Assembly (NCBI GenBank): GCA_964429795.1
Contig: CAYSCW010000008.1
Location: 1 to 64,000, forward strand
Reading direction: 5' to 3'
Source of the DNA: CAYSCW01 sp964429795
Lineage (GTDB): Bacteria > Acidobacteriota > Aminicenantia > Aminicenantales > Aminicenantaceae
DNA: 64,000 bases
This document shows, piece by piece, positions 43,357 to 51,267 of the stretch. The position numbers were made by a program, and so were the translations under genes. Below the pieces are notes generated by a model. That model was not told the origin of the DNA and made no database searches. It saw nothing but the letters and a program-made list of their open reading frames with translations. Positions within the stretch are counted from its first letter, which is position 1. Every line of letters starts with the position of its first letter.

Positions 43357-45411
43357 ATGAGTCAGGAAACAAAAATCACCCAAGTGGCAGAAAAAGAACT
43401 GGATTTCATAGAAAAGGAGTTTACCAAAACCCAGGAGCCTCTTTCTCTTGAGAAACTGACCGAGAAGCTTGCCTTCCAAAAAACCAAATCCCAACGTGCC
43501 CAGGAAGTCAAGGTCTACAACCCTTATTGTCGGTATGAAGTTGGAGACTATATTTATAAAGAATACGACGAACCTTTGACGGTAAGTAGCAAAGGAGCAG
43601 AGCATTTTAAGGAAGGGCTTGTCCTCAGGGTGATCAACAAAATTCCCTATGAAAGCTTCAACTGCGAGATGCTGGAAGTCGATTATTCAGGGGGAGGGCC
43701 CTTCCGCAAGCATATAGAGTACATGAAGAAAACCAAAACCCAGGTTCTCCTCCCCAGCAATCTGGAAGGAAAAGCCGAGATCCCTCAGATTCTTAAAAAG
43801 GAAGAAGACCCAAGACAAGATCAACTCCCTATGACAGAAAAGGACTTAAAAAAACTGAAGAACAACCTTAAATCGGCTCTCTCCAAATCTCCCCTCTTTT
43901 TCAACTGGAACGGCTATTGGCAACTCAAAGATAAACAAGCCAAAATCGAGGAAGACAAGATTAGGGAAATTGAGAATCATCTCTCTGAGACAAGACAATC
44001 TGCAGAAACAGCGGAATTGATCAGCCGCTTTTTCAAATTAAAACCCGACCAGGAAGGATTTTCTCTCCATTGCATCAGTCTCAACTCTATTTTAGAAAAA
44101 AAACACAAAAAAAATTTTATCTATGTCTCACCCCAAAACTGGGGAAAATGGCATCTGAAACAGACTCTTAACTCCTTCCTCGAAAAGCTCCCTGTTTCAT
44201 CTCCCAAGGCCAAACTTCCCCCATTTGATCAAGAAAACCCGGAGGAACCGAAAGCTCAGCAGGGACTCCCCTTAAAGGTCTATTTGACCTGGAGAGAGAT
44301 CTTATCAGGAGGATTGAAGGTTTCTAAAGGCCTCGATAAAGAATTCTCCTCAGCCAGAGAATACATATTCACCGATGAAGAAGCCGGGAAAGACTATACC
44401 GTTTATTACTATCCCTCTGTTCATCTCTTTTTGGGACTGAAGGAGTTTTATGAAAGCAACAACACGCCCCAAGGAGCGAGCTTAACTTTAGAGAGAAAAA
44501 AAGACACTCACTTCAACTTCTGGATCAAAAAGTCGAAGAAAAAGCTTTTTGTACTGAAGATGACTTATGATCCAGAGGAAGATAAATTGACAACATCAGG
44601 AGAAGAAGCTTTTACCTTTGCCCTGCCCAACAAGATCATTCACCTCCAAAGGGAAACTCTGAACAAGCTCTTCTCTCTCTACGACCGTAGGGATGGCTTG
44701 AGCCTTGAGCAACTTCTGGTCCTTATTTTTGAAAATTTTGGTGTAGGCACAGACAAACGCTCCCTCCACTTCATGAGAGCCTATCATCTGGTCGACATCT
44801 TGAAGCGAACCACAGAGGAAGATGTGGAAAAGACCCTGCTCAATTCTCCTGAATTCAAAAAAACAGAGAAAAAGAAGGGAATTTTCCTCTATGAGGAAAA
44901 AATAAAAAAAGAAGAGGAAGAAGCCCCTCCGAAACCAAAAGTCGAGGAAAAAATAGAAGGGCCTCCCCCAGAGGTGCCTCCAGTGGCCCCGCTCGAACTC
45001 CAGGAGATGAGAAAGGAAGAGGTGAGAGCAGAAGCTCCTTCAGTCACCGAAGAGGTGGAGATAAAAGAACCGGAAATCCCAGAAAGAGCCAAACCACTAA
45101 AGAAGGAAAAAGAATTCAAGAAAAAGAGATCGAAGATAAGGATGGAACCTGAGAAGGATTTCCGAAGGAGAAAAGGCGAAAGAAGGATCATTGAAGAAAA
45201 GATCGAGCTGGAAGAATCTGAGCAGGAAGCCCTGATAGCCATAAAGGCCAAAGAGAAAAAGGAGATAGGAGAGAAAAGAGAAGAACTCAGGCCAGAGGAA
45301 AAGAAAAAAGAATATAAGCCTTCTGCTCCTGAAGGACCGGTCTTTGGCCTCTTCGCTGAAAAGCTCAAATCAGCTTTAGAAGAAAAGAAAAAGAAAAAAA
45401 AGAAAGAATAA
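43357..45411 (+). CDS. large unknown protein: folded N-terminal two-thirds, K/E-rich tail
   Basis: 684 aa, not recognised. Residues about 1-45 look like a small helical (winged-helix-type) domain; 46-125 a beta-rich module beginning YNPYCRYEVGDYIY; 130-290 a mixed region with FFNWNGYWQL; 300-395 a beta-rich module containing VYLTWREILSGGLKVSKGLD and HLFLGLKEFYESNNTPQG; 430-510 helical. The last ~165 residues are Lys/Glu/Pro-rich, low complexity, with a poly-Lys end. No signal peptide or membrane helix, so cytoplasmic. It begins 2 nt after the OTC stop and is probably co-transcribed with that operon. A nucleic-acid-binding role is possible from the basic tail. Confidence 0.7.
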   Translation: MSQETKITQVAEKELDFIEKEFTKTQEPLSLEKLTEKLAFQKTKSQRAQEVKVYNPYCRYEVGDYIYKEYDEPLTVSSKGAEHFKEGLVLRVINKIPYESFNCEMLEVDYSGGGPFRKHIEYMKKTKTQVLLPSNLEGKAEIPQILKKEEDPRQDQLPMTEKDLKKLKNNLKSALSKSPLFFNWNGYWQLKDKQAKIEEDKIREIENHLSETRQSAETAELISRFFKLKPDQEGFSLHCISLNSILEKKHKKNFIYVSPQNWGKWHLKQTLNSFLEKLPVSSPKAKLPPFDQENPEEPKAQQGLPLKVYLTWREILSGGLKVSKGLDKEFSSAREYIFTDEEAGKDYTVYYYPSVHLFLGLKEFYESNNTPQGASLTLERKKDTHFNFWIKKSKKKLFVLKMTYDPEEDKLTTSGEEAFTFALPNKIIHLQRETLNKLFSLYDRRDGLSLEQLLVLIFENFGVGTDKRSLHFMRAYHLVDILKRTTEEDVEKTLLNSPEFKKTEKKKGIFLYEEKIKKEEEEAPPKPKVEEKIEGPPPEVPPVAPLELQEMRKEEVRAEAPSVTEEVEIKEPEIPERAKPLKKEKEFKKKRSKIRMEPEKDFRRRKGERRIIEEKIELEESEQEALIAIKAKEKKEIGEKREELRPEEKKKEYKPSAPEGPVFGLFAEKLKSALEEKKKKKKKE

Positions 45412-45416
45412 ATCGT

Positions 45417-46502
45417 TCATAAGATCTCTCGCACAGGCCCATTTCTCCGCGTCACTCCCAACTGGTCGAGCAATTCCAGAAGAGGAATAGCGTATTTCCG
45501 GCTTAAGCCCGTCATCTTCTTGAATTCTGAAACAGTCAGCTCCTTCTTTCCAGAGCTCTTGATCCGGGAAATGAGCTCATCCAACCATTGGGAATGAATA
45601 ATGAATCCTTCCTTTCCCAACACAATTTTCTTTCTCTCCACAAGGAGAGAGAGTAAGCGGCTCAGTTTCTGAGGTGAAATCCCTATTGATTGGCTCAGTT
45701 CTTCTGGGGAACCAATCTGTAAGGCTCCGCACATCTCTTCCAGCTTTCTCAAAATCTTTTCATCCCAGAGAGATAAAGTCCGCTCAAAACCGTATAGAGC
45801 TGCTCTCTCTGTTGATGCTACTACCTTATTTTCTTTGGTAAGGCGATGGATAGCCAAGGCAAGGATTTTCCGATCCACACCGAATCTCTTCATGAGCCTG
45901 TCCCAAGAGACACCTTGTTCTTGTGGATGCCTCTCATGAAAGGCACTAAGATATTTCAGTATTCTTTGACAGAGAAATTCAAAGCTAGTCTTGGAAAGGA
46001 GAAAAAGGGGAGAGAAGGAAAGAATCTTCAACACTCCTTTCTCCTCCAATCCTTGGCTGAGAGAGAGGAGTTTAGCCTGACTTAAAGAAGAAAATTGAGC
46101 AAGCTCTCTTTCCTTAACTCCCTCCAAGCCTTTTTCCTGGACAAGGGCAGCAAGCATTTCCCACTCCCCTCCCAGAAGTTTCTGTAAAAAGATGATCCTT
46201 CTCTTCTCCTTTTTTCCTCTAATTTTCTCTGAATGGAGGAAAAGAACTATCCCTTTGCCCAAAAGGCTCTTTCTTTTAAGCTCCTTAACCTCAAATCTGT
46301 CCTTCCATTTCAGAGGAAGTGGGTGGCTGGTGTGGACTCTGACGAAATGCTCATCCTGCTTCGTTCTTCGAGCCTGGGGATAGAAAGAGAATGAGGCTGA
46401 AACCTTTGTTTTTTTAAAAAGAATTTGAGCATCAAGACTTTCCCCCTTCTTTCGAGGTAAAAAATCGACTGCCGCATCAAAACAGGCCGTCTCCATGCTC
46501 AT
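45417..46502 (-). CDS. SelB C-terminal-like winged-helix protein lacking the GTPase domain
   Basis: 361 aa. The C-terminus KELTVSEFKKMTGLSRKYAIPLLELLDQ..VTRRNG closely follows the last winged helix of SelB. FHERHPQEQGVSWDRLMKRF (about 188-207) matches the junction before its second winged helix. Residues about 10-105 (HPLPLKWKDRFEVKELKRKSL, then GKGIVLF) look like a degenerate EF-Tu-type beta barrel. The G domain (P-loop, DxxG, NKxD) is absent, and no frameshifted remnant precedes it: the gene begins with an ATGA overlap on the RNase R gene. It is probably an RNA-binding protein derived from SelB. Confidence 0.7.
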   Translation of the reverse strand: MSMETACFDAAVDFLPRKKGESLDAQILFKKTKVSASFSFYPQARRTKQDEHFVRVHTSHPLPLKWKDRFEVKELKRKSLLGKGIVLFLHSEKIRGKKEKRRIIFLQKLLGGEWEMLAALVQEKGLEGVKERELAQFSSLSQAKLLSLSQGLEEKGVLKILSFSPLFLLSKTSFEFLCQRILKYLSAFHERHPQEQGVSWDRLMKRFGVDRKILALAIHRLTKENKVVASTERAALYGFERTLSLWDEKILRKLEEMCGALQIGSPEELSQSIGISPQKLSRLLSLLVERKKIVLGKEGFIIHSQWLDELISRIKSSGKKELTVSEFKKMTGLSRKYAIPLLELLDQLGVTRRNGPVREIL

Positions 46503-48562
46503 CTCTCTTTACTCTCCTGAGACAAAGTCAGGGTGATTCTTCTCGATATAGGGTCAACAGATGCTAAAGTCCCCTTCAATCGCTCTCCTAATTCAAACCG
46601 TCGGCCAGAACTTCTCCCCACTAACGTCTTTTCTGTTTTGCGGACATAATAGTCTTGCCCAAGATCAGAGAAAAAGATGATTCCATCGACAAAATACCTG
46701 TCCAGCTCTACAACCAGTCCTGCCTTGGATATATCCACTATAATCCCGTCCACTTCTTCTCCCAGTTTTCCTCTGAGGTGCCGGTAGATTTTCCATTCCA
46801 AAAGATCTCTTTCGGCCTGATCAGCCCTCCTCTCCTGCTGAGAACAGAGAAGAGCCAGAGAATCAAGTTGCACAGGGTCCGGTCTCTCCCCTCTGATCAC
46901 TGATTTCAAGATGCGATGAACAATCAAATCAGGATATCTCCGAATCGGAGAAGTAAAATGGGTATAGTCACTTTTGGCCAGCCCATAGTGCCCCCTGTTT
47001 TCTTGGGAATAGGAAGCGAGTTTGAGGCTTTTTAGAACTTGAAGGTTTACGAATTTCTCCCAAGGCTTTCCCTTGGCCTGAGACAAGGCTTCCTGCAAAT
47101 CCCTAGATTTAATCCTCTTTGCTTGGGGAAGAAAGATGCCGAAATGGACCAGCATCTCTCGAAGTTTTCTCAAATCCTCTTCTCCGGGTTTGGGGTGAAC
47201 TCTGAATATCAAGGGAATATTTCTTCCTGAAAGAAAAGAAGCCACTGCCTCGTTGGCAACCACCATGAATTCTTCGATGAGTTGATGAGCTTCGTTCGGT
47301 TCAAAGGGAAGGATGGAAACTAGATTTCCTTCCACATAGACAAGCTCAGGCTCGGTTAGATCAAAATCCAGGCTGCCCTTCTCATCCCTCTTCTTGCTCA
47401 GGATGCACGCCAGCTCCCTCATCAACAGCAAATCCGGGAGGAGTTCTTCATGTCTGCTCAGCTCCTCTCTATCTCCTTCAAAAATCTTATAAACAGACTG
47501 ATAGGTCATGCGAGCTTTAGTCTTGATCAGGGAAGGATGAAAGGTCCTGTCTATAACATTCCCTTCTTGGTCAATCTCCAACACTACAGAGAGAGTCCGT
47601 TTTTCCTCTTCCGGCTTGAGGCTGCAAATGGATGTAGAAAGCTCCTCAGGCAACATATGAAGAGTCCGATCAGAAAAGTAGACGCTCGTCCCTCTCCTTG
47701 TGGCCTCCTTATCAAGGAAGGATCCCAGCTTCACATAGTGGGAGACATCGGCAATGTGAACCCCGAGGAGAAAATGGCCGTCTTCTTGCCTTTTCACGCT
47801 CACAGCATCGTCAAAATCCCGGGCATTCTGGCCATCGATTGTGACCGAAATCCAATCCCTGTAATCCACTCTAGTCTTTCTCTCCTCATCCGATATGCTA
47901 GGCAGAAGAATCCTGGCTTCCTCCAGAGCTTCTCCTGAAAAGGAAGAAGGCAGGTCGTACAAGCGGATGACAGTTTCCGTATCTACACCGGGCTGGTCCG
48001 ACTTGCCGAGCACATCCGTCAAGTGCATGGTTTCTCTTTCTACCTCAACAATCATACCCGGCTGAGGCGAAAATTTTGGGGGAATGATAATCGGAACTTC
48101 CTCAGAAAAAGGCCTTTCCAAAGGAAGAAAAAAGGCATTCCCTGCCCGTTCCCTGTAGAGACCTACCACCTTCTTCTTGGTTCTCTCCAGGATACGAATG
48201 ATTCGACCTTCTGGCTTTCCTTTCCTTCCTTTCCTTCTGTAGTAAACTTCAACCAGATCTCCATCAAGGGCTCCTGCAGAATAAGGAGGAGGGATAAAAA
48301 TATCCTCTGAGAGTCCTTCTTCAGGGCTGACGAACCCGTATCGCTTGGAAGAGGAGATATACCTCCCTCTCACCATGTGAGAGCGAGGGACCATAAAATA
48401 TTTATGTCTTATCCTGAAAACCATCCCTTGGTTTTCCATTCTTTCTAAGGTCTTTTTTAGCTGGGATTTCTCTCGAGGAGCAAGCTGAAGCTCTCTTCGA
48501 AGCCTTTCCAATCCCAGGCCCTGCCTCCTCTTGCGCAACACGGAGATAATCCTATCAACCAT
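46499..48562 (-). CDS. rnr: ribonuclease R (RNase II family)
   Basis: 687 aa. An N-terminal winged-helix segment (IISVLRKRRQGLGLERLRRE), cold-shock domains (RGRYISSSKRYGFVSPEE, about 65-82) and the RNB catalytic domain with VTIDGQNARDFDDAVSV (about 237-253, DxxDxDDA), GVHIADVSHYVKLGS and SDYTHFTSPIRRYPDLIVHR (about 539-558) are followed by an S1 domain (VDGIIVDISKAGLVVEL). RNase R degrades structured RNA 3' to 5'. It is shorter than E. coli RNase R (813 aa), lacking the long basic tail. It is coupled to the SelB-like gene downstream. Confidence 0.92.
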   Translation of the reverse strand: MVDRIISVLRKRRQGLGLERLRRELQLAPREKSQLKKTLERMENQGMVFRIRHKYFMVPRSHMVRGRYISSSKRYGFVSPEEGLSEDIFIPPPYSAGALDGDLVEVYYRRKGRKGKPEGRIIRILERTKKKVVGLYRERAGNAFFLPLERPFSEEVPIIIPPKFSPQPGMIVEVERETMHLTDVLGKSDQPGVDTETVIRLYDLPSSFSGEALEEARILLPSISDEERKTRVDYRDWISVTIDGQNARDFDDAVSVKRQEDGHFLLGVHIADVSHYVKLGSFLDKEATRRGTSVYFSDRTLHMLPEELSTSICSLKPEEEKRTLSVVLEIDQEGNVIDRTFHPSLIKTKARMTYQSVYKIFEGDREELSRHEELLPDLLLMRELACILSKKRDEKGSLDFDLTEPELVYVEGNLVSILPFEPNEAHQLIEEFMVVANEAVASFLSGRNIPLIFRVHPKPGEEDLRKLREMLVHFGIFLPQAKRIKSRDLQEALSQAKGKPWEKFVNLQVLKSLKLASYSQENRGHYGLAKSDYTHFTSPIRRYPDLIVHRILKSVIRGERPDPVQLDSLALLCSQQERRADQAERDLLEWKIYRHLRGKLGEEVDGIIVDISKAGLVVELDRYFVDGIIFFSDLGQDYYVRKTEKTLVGRSSGRRFELGERLKGTLASVDPISRRITLTLSQESKER

Positions 48563-48571
48563 CTTTATTTC

Positions 48572-48655
48572 TTGGGGTCATGCCTCATTATCCATAAATA
48601 CACAGGACGATAACAATGTCCCTTGGCTTCCTTTGATGACGGAGCCTGACCCCAA
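48572..48655. repeat. REP-like inverted repeat between rnr and the unknown gene
   Basis: TTGGGGTCA (48572-48580) and TGACCCCAA (48647-48655) are a perfect 9-bp inverted pair enclosing about 66 bp with partial further pairing (ATGCCTC / GGAGCC). It lies upstream of rnr, just after the stop of the 213-aa gene, so it could serve as a terminator-like or REP element. Confidence 0.45.
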
Positions 48656-48662
48656 ATCCTTT

Positions 48663-49304
48663 TCAATAATAAAAAAGAGAAATATATGGTATCTTGTGTC
48701 TTTCTCTCAGTTGCTTCACCCCTTTTATCTTGCTGGTATTCAGCTGATCCACGTTCTCTCTCCTGTCTGTCTCGGCGTCTTTTTGCTCTCTTCCCCCTTG
48801 TTCTTTCTGAAGAAATTTTTCCACAAGAAGCCTTTCTACCTCCTCATCGAGAAGCTCCAGCCTTTCCTCCTCAACCTGGCTTTGGGAGAGAAGCTCATAA
48901 GCCTGAGAGTAGACGTCTTTGAGGAAAGTGACTGGAATCGGTAGTATCTTTAAAAACATCTTTACCTCGGCCCTAGCTTTCTTTCTCTTATCATCACTGT
49001 CAGGTTTACTCTTCCTGCTTCCTACCTTTCTCTCTTTATATTGCTGGAAGGCCTTGACAACTTGGGGTTGACAATAAGAGAGAGAAAGAATTTTGCTCTG
49101 TTTGTGTTGCTTAGATCCACGGTTTCCAAAAGACCTTGTTATCCCCTCCATAACCACTCTCAGGGGAATTCCCATCTTTTCCCAACGGGTGATAAGGTCA
49201 AGGTCTTTTGAAGAGAGAAAAAAGGGCGAACCTCGATGCCTAAAGAAATGGCGGCCGATTGTCTGAAAATACTCACTTCTCTGATTGTCTTTAATCTTGG
49301 TCAT
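48663..49304 (-). CDS. hypothetical protein, 213 aa
   Basis: Not recognised with certainty. GSPFFLSSKDLDLITRWEKM (about 25-44) followed by GIPLRVVMEGITRSF (about 45-59) recalls an N-terminal helix-turn-helix-like block found in uncharacterised proteins of Myxococcota and Acidobacteriota (memory-based, unverified). A basic middle (residues 62-112) and acidic coiled C-terminal part follow. GAGGAAA lies directly before the ATG at 49304. It is the gene downstream of coaX on the minus strand. Confidence 0.6.
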   Translation of the reverse strand: MTKIKDNQRSEYFQTIGRHFFRHRGSPFFLSSKDLDLITRWEKMGIPLRVVMEGITRSFGNRGSKQHKQSKILSLSYCQPQVVKAFQQYKERKVGSRKSKPDSDDKRKKARAEVKMFLKILPIPVTFLKDVYSQAYELLSQSQVEEERLELLDEEVERLLVEKFLQKEQGGREQKDAETDRRENVDQLNTSKIKGVKQLRERHKIPYISLFYY

Positions 49305-49391
49305 TTTCCTCGGTCAGCAATTGCTCCTTTCTTTCAACATATCCAGCTAGACTCATGAGAGCATCAATATCTACATTCTTTCCTGCAACCC

Positions 49392-50159
49392 TTATTCCTC
49401 ATTAAGCTTATAAATAATCCTCAATCCTTCAAGCACCAGATTAGGTTCGTAGAAATCGATGGATTCTATCTCCCGATACATGAGAGCCGCCGTTCCTCCA
49501 GTGGAAATCACTTTTGTTTCTTCTCCCAGCTCCTTTTTCATTTCTTGGATTATTGCAGAAACAAGCCCGATATACCCGAAGTAAATCCCGGATTGCATGC
49601 TCGCTACAGTTGTCCGTCCTATGGCCTTCTTAGGCTTCCTGATCTCTATACGAGGCAGCTTAGCTGTTCTCAGGTAAAGGGACTCAGCGGCAATCTGCAT
49701 TCCAGGAGCGATGGCTCCCCCCAGATATTCTCCCCTGGAGGAGATAGCATCAAATGTGGTGGCCGTACCGAAATCGACCACAATGGAAGGCCCCGCGTAC
49801 TTGGAAAAGGCAGCCACCGATGAAACCACACGATCCGCCCCGACCTCGAGTGGATTCTCATAGAGAATAGGCATTCCTGTTTTCAAACCAGGCCCGACCT
49901 CAAGGGCCTTGACTTGAAATAAACTTCTGGACAATTCTTGAAAGACAGGTGTCAAAGGAGGAACAACACTAGAGAGCATGACTGATTTCACCTCCGTTTC
50001 TTCCAAACCAGAAAGAGAGAAGAGACTCATGAGGGTTATTCCATATTCATCGCTTGTTTTTTCTCTCTCTGAGCGGATCTTCCAGTGCTTGACCAACCTG
50101 CTTCCCTCAAAGACACCTAAAGCAATGCATGTGTTCCCAATATCTATGGCTAAGAGCAT
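49392..50159 (-). CDS. coaX: type III pantothenate kinase
   Basis: 255 aa. AIDIGNTCIALGVFEG (about 4-19, phosphate motif DxGNT), ENPLEVGADRVVSSVAAF (about 102-119, GADR) and VVDFGTATTFDAIS (about 127-140) are the three CoaX motifs. It catalyses the first step of coenzyme A synthesis. SD AAAGGAGGAAT precedes the ATG. It follows birA by 12 nt, a common pairing. Confidence 0.95.
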   Translation of the reverse strand: MLLAIDIGNTCIALGVFEGSRLVKHWKIRSEREKTSDEYGITLMSLFSLSGLEETEVKSVMLSSVVPPLTPVFQELSRSLFQVKALEVGPGLKTGMPILYENPLEVGADRVVSSVAAFSKYAGPSIVVDFGTATTFDAISSRGEYLGGAIAPGMQIAAESLYLRTAKLPRIEIRKPKKAIGRTTVASMQSGIYFGYIGLVSAIIQEMKKELGEETKVISTGGTAALMYREIESIDFYEPNLVLEGLRIIYKLNEE

Positions 50160-50171
50160 ATGATTCCTCCT

Positions 50172-50918
50172 TTATTTATGCCTGACGATCTGTGTCTCAC
50201 CAGAGAAGAAGACTTTCTTTCTCTCTGCTATTTGGAGGACGAGTCTTCCCTTCGAGTCAATTCCCTTGAATATTCCTTCAAATCTCTCCTTCTCCGTGGT
50301 TGCAGCCACTTTCTTCCCCGGAGACAAGGCTGAGTTTTTCTCAAAAGAGCTGACGATCTGACGGTCTTTTCCTCTTAAGAAATAATCATACCAAAGATTG
50401 AGGGCTGACCACAATTCAGGGAGAATCTCTTCCCTCCGGATTCTTTCGTTTTTTGCCATTTTGATAGAGACCGCTTCCTTACGGATCTGTGCAGGAAAAT
50501 CCTCTGGATCATGATTGAGGTTAAGGCCTATCCCCAGAATTACATAGCTCAGTCGGTTTCCTAAAAAACAGCTTTCACAAAGAACGCCCCCCATCTTTTT
50601 CCCTCTCCAAATCAAATCATTGGGCCACTTGAGCAAGATCTCAATGCCGGTTGAATTCAACAAAGCCTTCCTCACGGCTAGGCCAGCAGCAAGAGGAAGA
50701 AGAGAGATTGTGGACCTAGGGGGCCGGAGAATGACCGACATGTAGAGGCCCTTATTCTTTACCGAAAACCAGCCTCTTCCCATCCTCCCTCTGCCCTTTG
50801 TCTGCTCATCAGCGATAACCACTGTTCCTTCCTCTTCTCCAGCCAATGCCAATTCCTTGGCCAGATCATTGGTGGAAGAACAGCTTCTAACCCTGTGGAT
50901 TCTTTCTCCGATATTCAT
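50172..50918 (-). CDS. birA: biotin-[acetyl-CoA-carboxylase] ligase
   Basis: 248 aa from the ATG at 50918 (AAGGGG upstream); a TTG at 50972 would add 18 residues. Class-I type without the DNA-binding domain: VRSCSSTNDLAKELA (about 10-24), the biotinyl-AMP loop ADEQTKGRGRMGRGWFS (about 36-52), and LLKWPNDLIWRGKKMGGVL (KWPND..KxxGxL, about 93-111). It attaches biotin to biotin carboxyl carrier protein. Confidence 0.93.
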   Translation of the reverse strand: MNIGERIHRVRSCSSTNDLAKELALAGEEEGTVVIADEQTKGRGRMGRGWFSVKNKGLYMSVILRPPRSTISLLPLAAGLAVRKALLNSTGIEILLKWPNDLIWRGKKMGGVLCESCFLGNRLSYVILGIGLNLNHDPEDFPAQIRKEAVSIKMAKNERIRREEILPELWSALNLWYDYFLRGKDRQIVSSFEKNSALSPGKKVAATTEKERFEGIFKGIDSKGRLVLQIAERKKVFFSGETQIVRHK

Positions 50919-51267
50919 CCGGCTCAACCCCTTGAATTTAACTAACGTGTCTGGATGTGCCTTCTCCCTCAATGTTCATCTGTCATTGATCGAACACAAA
51001 AGCATCTTCCGTGATGATTTCGAGGACAATCAGGCAAGCTGATGAGGAATGCCATCCGCAGGCGAGCGGGAATGGTTCCTGTCCATCCGAAGCCCATAGT
51101 GGCGGGTGGGAGGGTCTTGGCGAGGATGGACAGGAACCGATGCTCCGAGGAATGAGCGGATTTTCCTCGCTGGGGAAAATCCGCGTGCTGACGATTCAGC
51201 TTGTCTGATTGTTGCCTCATCACGGATTTCAAGATGTTTGCATCCAATACTTGAAAGTTAAAATCCT
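50919..51267. other. intergenic region filled by the hybrid palindromic element
   Basis: 349 bp between valS and birA, both minus. Almost all of it is the A/B hybrid element at 51001-51238. I see no clear birA promoter outside it. Confidence 0.6.
51001..51238. repeat. palindromic element, A/B hybrid
   Basis: A-type ends and arms (ACAATCAGGCAAGCT at 51026-51040; AGCTTGTCTGATTGT at 51198-51212, one G-T mismatch) and the A-type GCGGATTTTCC hairpin surround a B-type core. The core is a perfect 15-bp stem GGTTCCTGTCCATCC / GGATGGACAGGAACC (51074-51088, 51124-51138) enclosing GTGGCGGGTGGGAGGGTCTT (51099-51118). Confidence 0.75.

Noticed and set aside
45417..46502. Evidence for selenocysteine insertion
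   Set aside because: The protein is SelB-like only at its C-terminal region; no selA, selC or UGA-containing enzyme is seen in the window.
49305..49391. Small frame between coaX and the 213-aa gene (ending ...ERKEQLLTEEN)
   Set aside because: Open and plausible as a peptide, but it has no good start codon with an SD and overlaps the next gene's start.
22885..51238. CRISPR arrays
   Set aside because: The repeated elements are dispersed, palindromic and 180-240 bp long, with no regular spacer pattern and no cas genes.
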